Counted from the first letter of the stretch, positions 17,013 through 26,621 are shown. The stretch: DNA of 64,000 nucleotides from Stenotrophomonas rhizophila (GCF_020857975.1 NZ_JACWUO010000006.1:124001-188000), one strand, 5' to 3'. A program made the numbers and translations. Notes: generated from the letters alone by a model not told the origin.

Positions 17013-17747
17013 TCAGCCCAGGTCGCCCAGCCGCGCCTGCACGGCCGCGATCGCGGCCAGTCCGGCCGTTTCGGTGCGCAGGATGCGCGGGCCCAGCTGC
17101 AGGCCCTGGAATCCCGCCTCGGCCAATGCCTGCCGGTCGCGCGGCGACCAGCCGCCCTCCGGGCCGATCGCGATCACCACTCCGCCGGGCGCGGCCGGCA
17201 GGGTGGACAGGCGATGCGCGCCAAGCGGGTCCAGGGTCAGCTTGAGTGCGTCGGCGGGCATGCTGCGTGCGGCCTCCAGCAGCGATTGCGGCGCCGCCAC
17301 GGCCGGCACCCGCGCGCGACCGGACTGGCCACAGGCCGACACCACCACATTGTTCCAGTGCGCCAGCCGCTTTTCCGCACGCGCCGCATCGAGCTTCACT
17401 TCGGTGCGCTCGGCGTTGACCGGCACGATCGCGGCCACGCCCAGTTCGGTCGCCTTCTGCAGGATCAGGTCCATCTTCTCGCCGCGCGCGATGCCCTGCA
17501 GCAGGGTGATGTGCAGCGGCGATTCGTTGTCCAGCGCCAGCGCGGCATCGATGCGCACCTGCGCATCGCGTTTGCCCACCACCACCAGCGTGGCCGGGTA
17601 ATCGTGCCCGTCACCATTGAACAGCACGCAGCCGTCGCCTTCGCGCAGCCGCATCACCCGCACCAGGTGGTTGGCCGCTTCTTCGGGCAGCGACAGGATC
17701 TGGCCGAGCGCCAGCGGGTGGGCAACATGGCAACGGGTCACACGCAT
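17013..17747 (-). CDS. rsmE: 16S rRNA m3U1498 methyltransferase RsmE
   Basis: This 244-residue SPOUT-class methyltransferase has an N-terminal PUA-like domain (HHL-type AANHLVRVMRLREGD) and a C-terminal knotted domain. The SAM-binding motifs are IAIGPEGGWSPRD and LGPRILRTETA. It methylates U1498 of 16S rRNA in assembled 30S subunits. The start overlaps the end of bioA by 10 bases, so the two form an operon on the minus strand. Confidence 0.96.
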   Translation of the reverse strand: MRVTRCHVAHPLALGQILSLPEEAANHLVRVMRLREGDGCVLFNGDGHDYPATLVVVGKRDAQVRIDAALALDNESPLHITLLQGIARGEKMDLILQKATELGVAAIVPVNAERTEVKLDAARAEKRLAHWNNVVVSACGQSGRARVPAVAAPQSLLEAARSMPADALKLTLDPLGAHRLSTLPAAPGGVVIAIGPEGGWSPRDRQALAEAGFQGLQLGPRILRTETAGLAAIAAVQARLGDLG

Positions 17748-19129
17748 GCAACAGCCTCCTCGATCGCGGCCAGGGTGGTCTGCGCGAGCAGATCCAGGTG
17801 TTGGTCTTCCACGCAGTACGGCGGCATCCAGTACAGCACGTTGCCCAGCGGGCGCAGCACCACCCCGCGCTTGAGCGCGGCGGTATAGGCATGCAGCCCC
17901 ACCCGCGCCTCGGCGGGGAAGGGTGTGCGCTTGTCGCCATTGCGGGTCAGTTCGAAGGCCACCACCATCCCGGCCTGGCGCACATCGGCCACGTGCCGGT
18001 GGTCGTTGAACGGCGCGGCCAGGCGGGCCATCACCTCGGCGGTGCCGCGGTTGCGCGCGATCACGTCCTCGCTGGCGAAGATATCCAGCGTGGCCAGGGC
18101 CGCGGCACAGGCCAGCGGGTTGCCGGTGTAGCTGTGCGAATGCAGGAACGCGCGTTCGCGCGACTCATCCAGAAACGCGTCGTACAGCGCCTGGGTGGCG
18201 AGCACCGCCGACAGCGGCAGGAAGCCCCCGGTCAGGCCCTTGGACAGGCACAGCAGGTCGGGCATCACCCCGGCCTGTTCGCAGGCGAACATCGTGCCGG
18301 TGCGGCCGAAGCCGGTGGCGATCTCATCGGCGATCAGGAACGCGCCGTTGGCATCGCACAGTTCGCGGGCGCGCTGCAGGTACACCGGGTCGTGCATGCG
18401 CATGCCGCCGGCGCATTGCAGGCGCGGCTCCAGGATCACCGCGCAGATTTCACCGGGATGCTGGTCGAACAGGGTGGCCAGCGCATCGGCGGCCTGGTGG
18501 GCGCGCTGGACCGCACTCTGCCCCGGCTCGGCCAGGTAGGCGTCCGGCGACGGCGCGAACAGCGCCTCGGTCAGCAGCGGCGCATACACGCGGCGGTACA
18601 GCGGGATATCGCCCACCGACAGCGCGCCCAGGGTTTCGCCGTGGTAGCCGTTCTCCAAGGCCACAAAGCGGGTGCGATGGTGCTCGCCGCGGTTGCGGAA
18701 GTAGTGGAAGGCCATCTTCAGCGCCACTTCCACCCCGGCCGAGCCGTTGTCGGCGTAGAACACCTTGGCCAGCGGGGCGCGCCCGGCCTGGCGCGGGGCG
18801 ATCGCCAGCAGCCGTTCGGCCAGGGCCACCGCCGGTTCGTGGCTGAAGCCGGCCAGCATCACCTGCTCCAGCTGGGTGGCCTGGCGGGCGATGGCCGCGC
18901 CGATGCGCGGCTGCGCATGGCCGAACAGGTTGGTCCACCAGCTGCTGACCGCATCCAGGTAGTGTTTGCCGTCATGATCGATCAACCACGGGCCTTCACC
19001 ACGGGCGATCGGCACCAGCGGCAGGGTGTCGGGGTGTTCGCGCATCTGCGTGCACGGGTGCCACAACACGGCCAGGTCGCGTTGCCGCCACCGATCGGCC
19101 AGCGTGGAGGGGGCTGGGTCTGCTAGCAT
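17738..19129 (-). CDS. bioA: Adenosylmethionine-8-amino-7-oxononanoate aminotransferase BioA
   Basis: This 463-residue class III aminotransferase transfers the amino group of SAM to KAPA to give DAPA, the third step of biotin synthesis. It shows LWHPCTQM and SSWWTNLFGHAQPRI (substrate site), DNGSAGVEVALKMAF, and the PLP site with DEIATGFGRTG and the Schiff-base Lys in LSKGLTGG. It is not accompanied by other bio genes. It is divergent from nudE with only 50 bases between the starts, so the promoters must overlap. Confidence 0.96.
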   Translation of the reverse strand: MLADPAPSTLADRWRQRDLAVLWHPCTQMREHPDTLPLVPIARGEGPWLIDHDGKHYLDAVSSWWTNLFGHAQPRIGAAIARQATQLEQVMLAGFSHEPAVALAERLLAIAPRQAGRAPLAKVFYADNGSAGVEVALKMAFHYFRNRGEHHRTRFVALENGYHGETLGALSVGDIPLYRRVYAPLLTEALFAPSPDAYLAEPGQSAVQRAHQAADALATLFDQHPGEICAVILEPRLQCAGGMRMHDPVYLQRARELCDANGAFLIADEIATGFGRTGTMFACEQAGVMPDLLCLSKGLTGGFLPLSAVLATQALYDAFLDESRERAFLHSHSYTGNPLACAAALATLDIFASEDVIARNRGTAEVMARLAAPFNDHRHVADVRQAGMVVAFELTRNGDKRTPFPAEARVGLHAYTAALKRGVVLRPLGNVLYWMPPYCVEDQHLDLLAQTTLAAIEEAVACV

Positions 19130-19179
19130 TTCAGGCTCATGAAGACGTTTTCACCAGTTCCCATTCTAGAGATGCTCGC

Positions 19180-19728
19180 ATGAGCCGTCGCCTGCCCATC
19201 ATCCACAAGATCACGGACGAGCAGAGCGGGCCGTTCCAGCGCCAGCATCTGGACCTGGAGTTCTCCAACGGCGAGCGCCGCCGCTTCGAGCGCCTGGTCA
19301 GCCAGGGCCATGGCGCGGTGGTGGTGGTGCCGATGCTGGACGACCAGACCGTGCTGCTGGTGCGTGAATACGCCGCCGGGATGCACCGCTACGAACTGGG
19401 CCTGGTCAAGGGCCGCATCGATGCCGGCGAAACCCCGGTGCAGGCCGCCGACCGCGAACTGAAGGAAGAGGCCGGTTACGGTGCCCGCCGCCTGGACGTG
19501 CTGCGCGCGATGACCCTGGCCCCGACCTACATGAGCCACCAGTCGTGGCTGGTGGTGGCGCGCGATCTGTATCCCGAGCGCCTGGCCGGCGACGAGCCGG
19601 AGGAACTGGAAGTGGTGCCGTGGAAGCTGGCCGACCTGGACCAGTTGATGCTGCGTGAGGATTTCTCAGAAGGCCGCTCGCTGGCCGCGCTGTTCATCGC
19701 GCGCCAGTGGCTGGGACGCGGAGAATGA
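19180..19728 (+). CDS. nudE: ADP compounds hydrolase NudE
   Basis: This 182-residue Nudix hydrolase has the Nudix box at about 87-109 (GRIDAGETPVQAADRELKEE followed by AG), complete with the REXXEE core. NudE cleaves ADP-ribose, AppA-type dinucleotides and NADH. It is first in a compact run nudE-cysQ-mazG-ynfA, where starts and stops overlap (ATGA, TGATG, GTGA). Two of its partners also handle nucleotide waste, so the run reads as a housekeeping operon. Confidence 0.9.
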   Translation: MSRRLPIIHKITDEQSGPFQRQHLDLEFSNGERRRFERLVSQGHGAVVVVPMLDDQTVLLVREYAAGMHRYELGLVKGRIDAGETPVQAADRELKEEAGYGARRLDVLRAMTLAPTYMSHQSWLVVARDLYPERLAGDEPEELEVVPWKLADLDQLMLREDFSEGRSLAALFIARQWLGRGE

Positions 19729-20528
19729 TCAAACTCACCACCGATCTGCGCGAAACCGTCATCGCCATCGCCCAGGACGCCGCCGCCGCCATCATGGCGG
19801 TGTATGCCGCCCCGTTCGAGGTGCAGATCAAGCCCGATCACAGCCCGCTGACCGCCGCCGACCTGGCCGCCCACCAGGTGATCGAGCGCGGCCTGCGGCA
19901 GCTCACCCCGGAGCTGCCGATCCTGTCGGAGGAATCGGCGCACGTGCCGTGGGATGTGCGCCAGCATTGGGGCGCGTACTGGTTGGTGGACCCGCTGGAC
20001 GGTACCCGCGAATTCGTCAAGCGCAACGACGAATTCAGCGTCAACATCGCCTTGATCTACCAGGGTGCGCCGGCCTTTGGCGTGGTGCAGGCACCGGTCA
20101 CCGGCGTGGTCTGGCACGCCATGCGCGGTGAGCTGGCCTACCGCCGTGATGGCATGCGCGACTCGGTGCTGCGCACCCGCACCCCCGCCACGGCGCCGCT
20201 GCAGGTCGCCGCCAGCCGCTCGCACCGCAGCGTGCAGACCCAGGCCCTGCTGGAGCGGATGGGCGAGATCGAGGTGGTCGCGCAGGGTTCGTCGCTGAAA
20301 TTCTGCCGGCTTGCCGAAGGCACGCTGGACGTATACCCGCGGTTGGGCCCCACCTCCGAATGGGACACCGCCGCAGGCCAGTGCGTGCTGCATGCCGCCG
20401 GCGGCGCGGTGCTGTCGGCCGCCACCGGCAAGCCGTTCCGCTACAACCGCCGCGAGACCCTGTTGAACGGCGATTTCATCGCCCTGGGCGACACCCGCCT
20501 GCCGTGGCGGGACTGGTTGCCCGACTGA
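19725..20528 (+). CDS. cysQ: 3'(2'),5'-bisphosphate nucleotidase CysQ
   Basis: This 267-residue inositol monophosphatase superfamily enzyme converts PAP to AMP and phosphate, clearing the by-product of sulfate assimilation. Metal-binding motifs are SEES near 65, DPLDGTREF near 90 and [15 protein letters not shown] near 215, all intact. ATG 19725 overlaps the nudE stop as ATGA, which favours it over the earlier in-frame start inside nudE. Confidence 0.93.
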   Translation: MIKLTTDLRETVIAIAQDAAAAIMAVYAAPFEVQIKPDHSPLTAADLAAHQVIERGLRQLTPELPILSEESAHVPWDVRQHWGAYWLVDPLDGTREFVKRNDEFSVNIALIYQGAPAFGVVQAPVTGVVWHAMRGELAYRRDGMRDSVLRTRTPATAPLQVAASRSHRSVQTQALLERMGEIEVVAQGSSLKFCRLAEGTLDVYPRLGPTSEWDTAAGQCVLHAAGGAVLSAATGKPFRYNRRETLLNGDFIALGDTRLPWRDWLPD

Positions 20529-20548
20529 TGCCTGCCAAGGAGCCCCGG

Positions 20549-21361
20549 ATGTCCGCCACTGCCGAACTGGAACGCCTGCTGGGCATCATGGCGCGGCTGC
20601 GCGATCCGCAGCGGGGCTGCCCCTGGGACCTGCAGCAGGACTTTGCCAGCATCGCCCCGTACACCATCGAGGAAGCCTACGAGGTGGCCGACGCGATCGA
20701 CCGCGGCGACCTGGGCGATCTGCAGGACGAACTCGGCGACCTGCTGCTGCAGGTGGTGTTCCATGCGCAGATGGCCAGCGAACAGCAGGCTTTCGGCTTT
20801 GCCGACGTGGCCCGTTCGATCAGCGACAAGATGCAGCGCCGGCATCCGCACGTGTTTGCCCAGGTACAGGTCGACGGCGCCGAAGACGTCAACACCAACT
20901 GGGAGGCGATCAAGCGCGCCGAGCGCGCGGCCAAGGGCCATGCCGATACCTCGGCGCTGGCCGGCATCTCGCGCGGGTTGCCCGAGTGGCAACGCGCGGT
21001 GAAGCTGCAGGCGCGCGCGGCGCGGGTGGGGTTCGACTGGCCCGGCCCGGCACCGGTGATCGACAAGGTACGCGAGGAACTGGACGAGGTCGCCGCCGAA
21101 TTCGCGCGCGGGCCGGTGCAGGACAACCACGCCCGCCTGCAGGAAGAGCTGGGCGACCTGCTGTTCGTCTGCGCCAACCTGGCCCGGCACGCCAGGGTCG
21201 ACGTGGGCGCGGCGCTGCGCCAGGCCAACCACAAGTTCGAACGCCGCTTCCGGGCGATGGAAGCGCAGGCCGACGCGGCCGGGCAGGGCATCGCCGCACT
21301 GGACCTGGATGCACAGGAGCGGCTCTGGCAGCAGGTCAAGGCCGACGAAGCGGCGTCGTGA
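20549..21361 (+). CDS. mazG: Nucleoside triphosphate pyrophosphohydrolase MazG
   Basis: This 270-residue protein has the typical two MazG domains. Each carries the metal-binding helix pair: [12 protein letters not shown]...[13 protein letters not shown] near 33-70 and [12 protein letters not shown]...EELGDLLF near 172-210. It hydrolyses all canonical NTPs to NMP and pyrophosphate, and in enterics it limits ppGpp. ATG 20549 has AAGGAG eight bases upstream and is preferred to ATG 20528, which overlaps the cysQ stop. Confidence 0.94.
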   Translation: MSATAELERLLGIMARLRDPQRGCPWDLQQDFASIAPYTIEEAYEVADAIDRGDLGDLQDELGDLLLQVVFHAQMASEQQAFGFADVARSISDKMQRRHPHVFAQVQVDGAEDVNTNWEAIKRAERAAKGHADTSALAGISRGLPEWQRAVKLQARAARVGFDWPGPAPVIDKVREELDEVAAEFARGPVQDNHARLQEELGDLLFVCANLARHARVDVGAALRQANHKFERRFRAMEAQADAAGQGIAALDLDAQERLWQQVKADEAAS

Positions 21362-21681
21362 AAACCCTGCTGCTGTTCGTGCTGACCGCCGCGGCCGAGC
21401 TCGTCGGCTGCTATCTGCCCTGGCTGTGGCTGCGCCGCGACGGCAGTGCCTGGTTGCTGCTGCCGGCTGCGGCCAGCCTGGCCCTGTTCGCGTGGCTGCT
21501 GACCCTGCATCCGGCCGCCAGCGGCCGCGTGTATGCCGCCTACGGCGGCGTCTACATCGGCAGCGCGCTGTTCTGGCTGTGGCTGGTGGACGGCATCCGT
21601 CCCAGCCGCTGGGACCTGCTCGGCGCCGGGCTGTGCCTGGCCGGGATGATGGTGATCATGTTCGCCCCGCGCGCGTCCTAG
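21358..21681 (+). CDS. YnfA/UPF0060 family inner-membrane protein
   Basis: This 107-residue, very hydrophobic protein has four predicted membrane helices: [57 protein letters not shown] and [16 protein letters not shown]. The DG...P...WD pattern ([15 protein letters not shown]) is a signature of UPF0060, a small multidrug resistance-like family. The GTG start overlaps the mazG stop (GTGA). Its substrate is not known. Confidence 0.9.
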   Translation: MKTLLLFVLTAAAELVGCYLPWLWLRRDGSAWLLLPAAASLALFAWLLTLHPAASGRVYAAYGGVYIGSALFWLWLVDGIRPSRWDLLGAGLCLAGMMVIMFAPRAS

Positions 21682-21802
21682 CGCCGGCCGCCGGGCGGCA
21701 CCGTGGAAACACGGCCACGCGCTGCATACCGCAGCGCCGCACGCGTTGTGAAGGCGGTTCTGGGATAATGGCGTTCTTGTTTTCATTCCCCCGGAACCGG
21801 TC

Positions 21803-22915
21803 ATGACCCAGAAGACGCTTCTCAACGACACCCACCGCGCGCTCGGCGCCAAGATGGTCGATTTCGGTGGCTGGGACATGCCCATCCATTACGGCTCGCA
21901 GCTGGACGAGCACCACCTGGTGCGCGCCGACGCCGGCATGTTCGACGTCAGCCACATGACCGTGGTCGACCTGCGTGGTGAACAGGTCAAGCCGTTCCTG
22001 CGCCGGCTGCTGGCCAACTCGGTGGACAAGCTCAAGGTCACCGGCAAGGCGCTGTACTCGTGCATGCTCAACCCGCGCGGCGGGGTCATCGACGACCTGA
22101 TCGTGTACTACCTGGCCGACGATTTCTTCCGCATGGTGGTCAACGCCTCCACCCGCGAGAAGGACCTGGCCTGGATCGGCGAACAGGCGGCCGCCTTCGA
22201 TGTGCAGGTGACCGAGCGCGAGGACCTGGCGATCATCGCCGTGCAGGGCCCGACCGCGCGCGAACGGGTCATCGGCCTGGTCGGCGAAGGCGACCGCGCC
22301 GCGCTGGAAAAGCTGGGCCGCTTCGCCGCGCTGCAGGCCACCGCCGCCAGCGGCACGCCGCTGTTCGTGGCCCGTACCGGCTACACCGGCGAGGATGGTT
22401 TCGAGATCCTGCTGCCGCAGACCGAGGTGGTCGCATTCTGGAACGCACTGGCCGCCGCCGGCGTGCGCCCGGCCGGACTGGGCGCGCGCGACACGCTGCG
22501 CCTGGAGGCGGGCATGAATCTGTACGGGCAGGACATGGACGAGACGATCACCCCCTTTGAAGCCGCCCTGGCCTGGACGGTGGCACTGGACGAAGGCCGC
22601 GACTTCATCGGCCGCCCGGTGCTGGAAGCGCAGAAGGCCGCCGGCGACGCGCGCCAGCTGATCGGTCTGGTGATGGATGAGAAGGGCGTGCTGCGCCACG
22701 GCCAGGCGGTGCTGACCGCCAGCGGCCAGGGCGAGATCCTGTCCGGCACGTTCTCCCCGACCCTGGGCAAGGGCATCGCCTTCGCCCGCGTGCCGGCCGG
22801 CGAGCTGGGCCAGGTGCACGTGGACATCCGCGGCAAGCAGGTGCCGGTGCGGGTGGTGAAGTTCCCGTTCGTGCGCGAAGGCCAGGCCCAGCCCGGCGTG
22901 CTGGCCGACGCCTGA
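21803..22915 (+). CDS. gcvT: Glycine cleavage system aminomethyltransferase (T protein)
   Basis: This 370-residue protein transfers the methylene group from the H-protein aminomethyl-lipoyl arm to tetrahydrofolate. Family marks include [31 protein letters not shown], the folate-site Asp region and [19 protein letters not shown] -10-like hexamer lies at 21764. No glycine riboswitch is visible in the 121-bp gap. gcvH follows after 90 bases, while gcvP is not in the window. Confidence 0.97.
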   Translation: MTQKTLLNDTHRALGAKMVDFGGWDMPIHYGSQLDEHHLVRADAGMFDVSHMTVVDLRGEQVKPFLRRLLANSVDKLKVTGKALYSCMLNPRGGVIDDLIVYYLADDFFRMVVNASTREKDLAWIGEQAAAFDVQVTEREDLAIIAVQGPTARERVIGLVGEGDRAALEKLGRFAALQATAASGTPLFVARTGYTGEDGFEILLPQTEVVAFWNALAAAGVRPAGLGARDTLRLEAGMNLYGQDMDETITPFEAALAWTVALDEGRDFIGRPVLEAQKAAGDARQLIGLVMDEKGVLRHGQAVLTASGQGEILSGTFSPTLGKGIAFARVPAGELGQVHVDIRGKQVPVRVVKFPFVREGQAQPGVLADA

Positions 22916-23005
22916 TATTGCCCGGCGGCGGTCTGTCGGCAGTCCGCGCCGGTTGGTTACACTACCCCCGTTTCTTGACCCCCTGAAATTCCTCGGAGCA
23001 GTCCC

Positions 23006-23401
23006 ATGAGCGAGATCCCCGGCGACCTCAAATTCCTCAAGTCCCACGAGTGGGCACGCGTGGAAGGCAACGGCCGCGTCACCATCGGTATTTCCGACCA
23101 TGCCCAGGGCCTGCTTGGCGACCTGGTCTATGTCGAGCTGCCGGCGGTGGGCGATGAAGTGAAGGCAGGCCAGCAGGCCGCCGTGGTCGAGTCGGTCAAG
23201 GCCGCCTCGGATGTGTACAGCCCGGTCACCGGCAAGGTGGTCGAGGTCAACGAGGCCCTGAGCGACAAGCCGGAAACCATCAACGAAGATGCCTACGGCG
23301 AGGGCTGGATCTACGTGGTCGAGTTCTCGGCCACCGACGAACTGAACGATCTGCTCGGCCCGGACGAGTACGCCGAGCTGCTGGAAGACGACGACCACTG
23401 A
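23006..23401 (+). CDS. gcvH: Glycine cleavage system H protein
   Basis: This 131-residue lipoyl carrier contains [22 protein letters not shown] and [17 protein letters not shown]; the Lys of ESVKAAS is the lipoylation site. It shuttles the aminomethyl group between the P and T proteins. A CTCGGAG ribosome-binding site precedes the start, and the gene ends in a strong terminator at 23417. Confidence 0.97.
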   Translation: MSEIPGDLKFLKSHEWARVEGNGRVTIGISDHAQGLLGDLVYVELPAVGDEVKAGQQAAVVESVKAASDVYSPVTGKVVEVNEALSDKPETINEDAYGEGWIYVVEFSATDELNDLLGPDEYAELLEDDDH

Positions 23402-23416
23402 GCCTGGTCGTGGCTG

Positions 23417-23451
23417 GGAAAAAACGGTCGCCTGGTGCGGCCGTTTTTTTT
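23417..23451 (+). terminator. Intrinsic terminator after gcvH
   Basis: AAAAAACGG and CCGTTTTTTTT flank a short GC-rich loop, giving a stem followed by an eight-T run 15 bases after the gcvH stop. Confidence 0.85.
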
Positions 23452-23810
23452 GGGAGCATCGCCACCGAGGCCGGCGATCGTCGTGGCTGCGGTGGGTGCG
23501 CTCGACCCGGGCCGATGCTCGAGCCGGATCGGTCGGCGGCCGCGCGGCGACGCCGGCGGCGTTAGTGGTGCGTGATGGGTTCGGCGCAATCGGTGCACCC
23601 TTCGGCCGGCGAACGGCCTCATGCGGATGCGTTGGGTGGATGCGCGCGGTGGTCATAAGCAGGGATCGATCGGTCGCGGTGCGCGTGCCCGACACCGCCG
23701 CGGCGGTCGTGCACGCGGCGCGCAACCGATGCCGACGGCGCCGACATCGCCGCCGTCGGCGTCCAAAAGTTTGCGCATTTGTGCAAATCCGGTGGCAAAA
23801 AGCGCTCCGG

Positions 23811-23829
23811 GATGTGAAAACTTTTCGCC
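23811..23829. promoter_or_regulatory. Palindromic site, copy 1
   Basis: GATGTGAAAACTTTTCGCC, centred on the dyad GAAAAnTTTTC. It differs at one base from the copy at 24058-24076. It may be a binding site for a regulator of the downstream histone-like gene. Confidence 0.4.
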
Positions 23830-24057
23830 TCTGTTTTGCTCCCGTGTTGGGACGCATCGGGGCGTCGGCGGCGGCGCGGCCGATGCAGTGGCGATGCGCG
23901 CGCTCAAACCTGGCGCCGAATGCAAAAGTGCTTCTTTTAAGTGGTTTTCTTTTTGCATGTGGCGTGCACGGCGGTTGCCGGGATGGTCTGCATGGCGTCT
24001 GCACGGGGCGCGGCGGGACGGTTTGCGGGGTGTGGCGGCGCTGCGGCGGGAGGCGTG

Positions 24058-24076
24058 GATGTGAAAATTTTTCGCC
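24058..24076. promoter_or_regulatory. Palindromic site, copy 2
   Basis: GATGTGAAAATTTTTCGCC is the second copy of the same site, placed immediately upstream of the TTGACA of the presumed histone-like gene promoter. Confidence 0.4.
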
Positions 24077-24083
24077 CGGGTTG

Positions 24084-24112
24084 TTGACAGTGGAAAAAGG
24101 CGTGATTAGGTT
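24084..24112 (+). promoter_or_regulatory. Probable promoter of the histone-like gene
   Basis: A perfect -35 TTGACA (24084-24089) is followed after 17 bases by TAGGTT (24107-24112), a weak -10 hexamer. Confidence 0.4.
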
Positions 24113-24398
24113 TCGCCCAGCAGACCTTGCCTGCGAACAGAGTGAGCAGAATCGACATCCAGTCGCGAAGCACAACCTGGACATCCACCTCGCGTCCCAA
24201 GACGGTGGAGATGGCTTCGCTTCCCTCGGCGAACCGCAAGCCCCTTTCTGATTCGATACCTGCCTGGCCGCATGCGGCGGGTATCACCGTATCCGTCACG
24301 ACGCGCATGACGCGACGGCGGTCCCCGCGACGCAGCATCTGCGGGTTTGCTTTACCTGGGCGTTCAAACTCCATAGATCACTGACGAGGAGCCATCCC

Positions 24399-24959
24399 AT
24401 GGCAACCAAGAAAGCTGCGAAGAAAAAGCCGGCCGCCAAAAAGGCGGTCAAGAAGGTCGCTAAGAAGGCCACTGCGAAGAAGGCCGTGAAGAAGGTCGCC
24501 AAGAAGGCGGCGGCCAAGAAGACGGTGAAGAAGGCCGCCAAGAAGGCCACCGCCCGCAAGGCAGTGAAGAAGACGGCAAAGAAGGCGGTCAAGAAGGTCG
24601 CCAAGAAGGCCACTGCCAAGAAGGCAGCGAAGAAGACCGCCAAGAAGGCTGTCCGCAAGGTAGCCAAGAAGGCGGCTGCCAAGAAGACCGCCAAGAAAGC
24701 GGTAAAGAAGACCGCCAAGAAGGCCGTCCGCAAGGTAGCCAAGAAAGCGGCCGCCAAGAAGACTGCCAAGAAAGCGGTAAAGAAGACCGCCAAGAAGGCC
24801 GTCCGCAAGGTCGCCAAGAAGGCCACCGCGAAGAAGGCGCCGGCCCGCAAGGCCGCTGCCAAGAAGGCGGTGAAGAAGGTTGCAAAGCGCAAGCCGGTGG
24901 CCCGCAAGAAGAAGGCCGCCCCGGTCGCCCTGCCGGCAACCCCGGCACCGCTGATCTAA
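24399..24959 (+). CDS. Histone H1-like lysine/alanine-rich DNA-binding protein
   Basis: This 186-residue protein is made almost wholly of Lys and Ala, with Val, Thr and Arg. Repeats of the type AKKAVKK, AKKTAKKAV and RKVAKKA run from residue 3 to about 175, then the chain ends in a short neutral tail APVALPATPAPLI. The composition is like the C-terminal tail of eukaryotic histone H1 and of bacterial AlgP or HctB-type proteins. It should bind DNA by charge and affect nucleoid structure. The internal DNA repeats (AAGAAGGCCGTCCGCAAGGT and variants, about 24620-24830) make length changes by slippage likely. No catalytic feature is present. Confidence 0.88.
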   Translation: MATKKAAKKKPAAKKAVKKVAKKATAKKAVKKVAKKAAAKKTVKKAAKKATARKAVKKTAKKAVKKVAKKATAKKAAKKTAKKAVRKVAKKAAAKKTAKKAVKKTAKKAVRKVAKKAAAKKTAKKAVKKTAKKAVRKVAKKATAKKAPARKAAAKKAVKKVAKRKPVARKKKAAPVALPATPAPLI

Positions 24960-24983
24960 GCGTTTCCCGATAGCCGTACCCTG

Positions 24984-25025
24984 AAACTCCTTCCCCGGCA
25001 GCCCAGCGGGGAGGGAGTTTTTTTA
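24984..25025 (+). terminator. Intrinsic terminator of the histone-like gene
   Basis: AAACTCCTTCCCC and GGGGAGGGAGTTT form a 13-bp stem, followed by a T-run ending near 25024. Confidence 0.85.
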
Positions 25026-25181
25026 TGCGCGTTTTTATACTGGGCCGCCCGACGCCCTCTCCACACTTTCCCATGGCGGATCGAAGAGCGCCACGCTGTC
25101 CGGTGGGATGGGTTGGTGTATACGGACCGGTAGTTGCTTTCGCTGGACGGCTCCCCGCGCTGCCCGGTTTCTCCGGGACAC

Positions 25182-25208
25182 AAAAAAGGCGACCCGCAGG
25201 TCGCCTTT
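25182..25208 (-). terminator. Intrinsic terminator of the serine hydrolase gene
   Basis: AAAGGCGACC (25185-25194) and GGTCGCCTTT (25199-25208) form a 10-bp stem. On the minus strand it ends in a run of T. It lies 22 bases after the hydrolase stop. Confidence 0.85.
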
Positions 25209-25229
25209 CCGATTCAGCCCGTCCTCGAC

Positions 25230-26621
25230 TCAGCGCGGCGATGCCACCGCGCGGTTGGACGACACGCCCTTGCGCTTGCCCGGCTGCGGGGCACCGTCTT
25301 CGGCCATCAGGTTGTCGCTGCCGAAGTCGGTGTCCACGTCCAGCCAGCGTTGGCTGGGCAGGCCCATGGCCGCGTCCAGCACGGTCGGCAGCAGGCCGCT
25401 GGGCAGGCTGCTTTCGCCGTTCCACATGATCGCGATGCCCAGGTCGCGCTCGGGTACCAGCGCCACCAGGCCGCGGTAGCCCTGCACGGCACCGGCGTGG
25501 AAGACCACCTCATGGCCGGCGTAATCGAAGTTGCGCCAGCCCAGTGCGTAGCCGGCCGAGTGCAGGCGCTCGCGGCGCCAGCCCGAGCGCATTTCGCCGG
25601 GGGTGCTGATCAGGGTCGAGTGCAGCGTGGCCAGCAGCGGCGCGGGCAGCACATCGGGGCGGTGCCCGGTATGGGCCAGCAGCCACTGCGCCATGTCGCT
25701 GGCGCTGGCATTGACGCCGGCGGCCGGCGCCAGCCGGTAGTAGGTGGGCTTGGGAGTCAGTGCCACCCAGCCGTTGCGGCTGCGCACGTGCGGGCGCGCC
25801 CAGCGCGAGCTGGCCTGGATGCCGGCCAGGCCCAGGCTGGCGTCGTCCATGCCCAGCGGCTTGAACAGACGGCGTTCGACCGACTGTTCGTAGAAGCTGC
25901 CGGAGGCGGCGTAGACCACATCGCCGATCAGGCTGAAGGCCACGTTCTGGTAGGCGTAGCAATCGCCCGGCAGGCACTTGAGCGAGGTCGAGGCCAGCTT
26001 GTGGGTGAGCGTGTAGTACTCGGCGTTGCCTTCCACATCGCGGTCGTAGGCGTTGTAGGGCAGGCCGACGCGGTGGCTGAGCAGGTCGGCCACGGTCAGC
26101 CGTTCGGTGGCTTCAGGCGTGCTCAGCTGGAACCCGGGCACGTAGTCGGTGACCTTGCTGTCCCAGCGCAGGGTGCCGTCGTTGACCAGCAGGCCGGCCA
26201 TGGTGCCGGCGAAGGCCTTGGACAGCGAGGCCAGGCGGAACACGGTATGCGCGTCGACCATCTGCGGATTGTTGACGTCGGTGACGCCGTAGCCGCGCGC
26301 GCTGAGCACGCGGCCGCCCTGCACGATCGCCACGGCCATGCCGGGCACGCGTTCGCCGTAGGTGAGCTGCTGGGCCATCGATTCGATCGCGGCCACATTG
26401 AAGCCCGGCGCCGGCGCCAGCACCTGGCGCGCGGCGACGGTGGGGCGGTACGCCGCCGGTTGGGTGTGCGCAATCGCCGCAGCGTTCTCGATGTTCACCG
26501 GGAACGCAGCCGGGGCGGCACTGGGGGTCTGTGCAGTGGACGACATGGCGATGGGCATCAATATGCCCAGCAATCCGGTTGCCGCCGAACGGATCGGTCG
26601 ACGCCTGCTGTTCTGATTCAT
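25230..26621 (-). CDS. Secreted serine hydrolase, beta-lactamase (class C)-like family
   Basis: This 463-residue protein has an N-terminal export signal (RRRPIRSAATGLLGILMPIAMSSTAQT). The beta-lactamase/transpeptidase-like fold follows: the SxxK nucleophile motif SLSK near 135, the second motif Tyr-x-Asn as YQN near 220, and HAG in VFHAGAVQG near 390 in place of KTG. Such family S12 proteins include AmpC, DD-peptidases and esterases; HxG in the third motif is common among esterase or peptidase members. True beta-lactamase activity cannot be judged from the sequence. It stands alone between two terminators and is divergent from the MFS gene. Confidence 0.85.
   Translation of the reverse strand: MNQNSRRRPIRSAATGLLGILMPIAMSSTAQTPSAAPAAFPVNIENAAAIAHTQPAAYRPTVAARQVLAPAPGFNVAAIESMAQQLTYGERVPGMAVAIVQGGRVLSARGYGVTDVNNPQMVDAHTVFRLASLSKAFAGTMAGLLVNDGTLRWDSKVTDYVPGFQLSTPEATERLTVADLLSHRVGLPYNAYDRDVEGNAEYYTLTHKLASTSLKCLPGDCYAYQNVAFSLIGDVVYAASGSFYEQSVERRLFKPLGMDDASLGLAGIQASSRWARPHVRSRNGWVALTPKPTYYRLAPAAGVNASASDMAQWLLAHTGHRPDVLPAPLLATLHSTLISTPGEMRSGWRRERLHSAGYALGWRNFDYAGHEVVFHAGAVQGYRGLVALVPERDLGIAIMWNGESSLPSGLLPTVLDAAMGLPSQRWLDVDTDFGSDNLMAEDGAPQPGKRKGVSSNRAVASPR

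Larger units (their letters stand above)
23452..24398 (+). other. Long gene-free region and leader of the histone-like gene
   Basis: About 950 bases show no convincing coding frame; the frames present are Arg-rich shadows. It holds two near-identical 19-bp palindromic sites (23811-23829 and 24058-24076), an ATTTGTGCAAAT palindrome near 23777 and a likely promoter at 24084. If that promoter is real, the histone-like mRNA has a leader of about 280 bases. A GAGGAG ribosome-binding site stands before 24399. Confidence 0.5.

Noticed and set aside
21682-21802. A glycine riboswitch in front of gcvT
   Set aside because: The 121-bp gap lacks the conserved aptamer pattern and is too short for a tandem form.
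21656-24184. An 842-codon antisense frame over gcvT and gcvH
   Set aside because: It is a shadow of two well-recognised genes and the gene-free region.
23496-24251. A 251-codon frame in the gap before the histone-like gene
   Set aside because: Arg/Cys-rich, no ribosome-binding site, no domain, runs through the probable promoter.
24399-24959. Lysine-codon repeats as a CRISPR or satellite array
   Set aside because: The repeats are in frame, irregular in spacing, and encode a known type of Lys/Ala-rich DNA-binding protein.
25230-26621. Calling the serine hydrolase an AmpC resistance gene
   Set aside because: The third motif is HAG rather than KTG and there is no adjacent ampR; only the family can be claimed.
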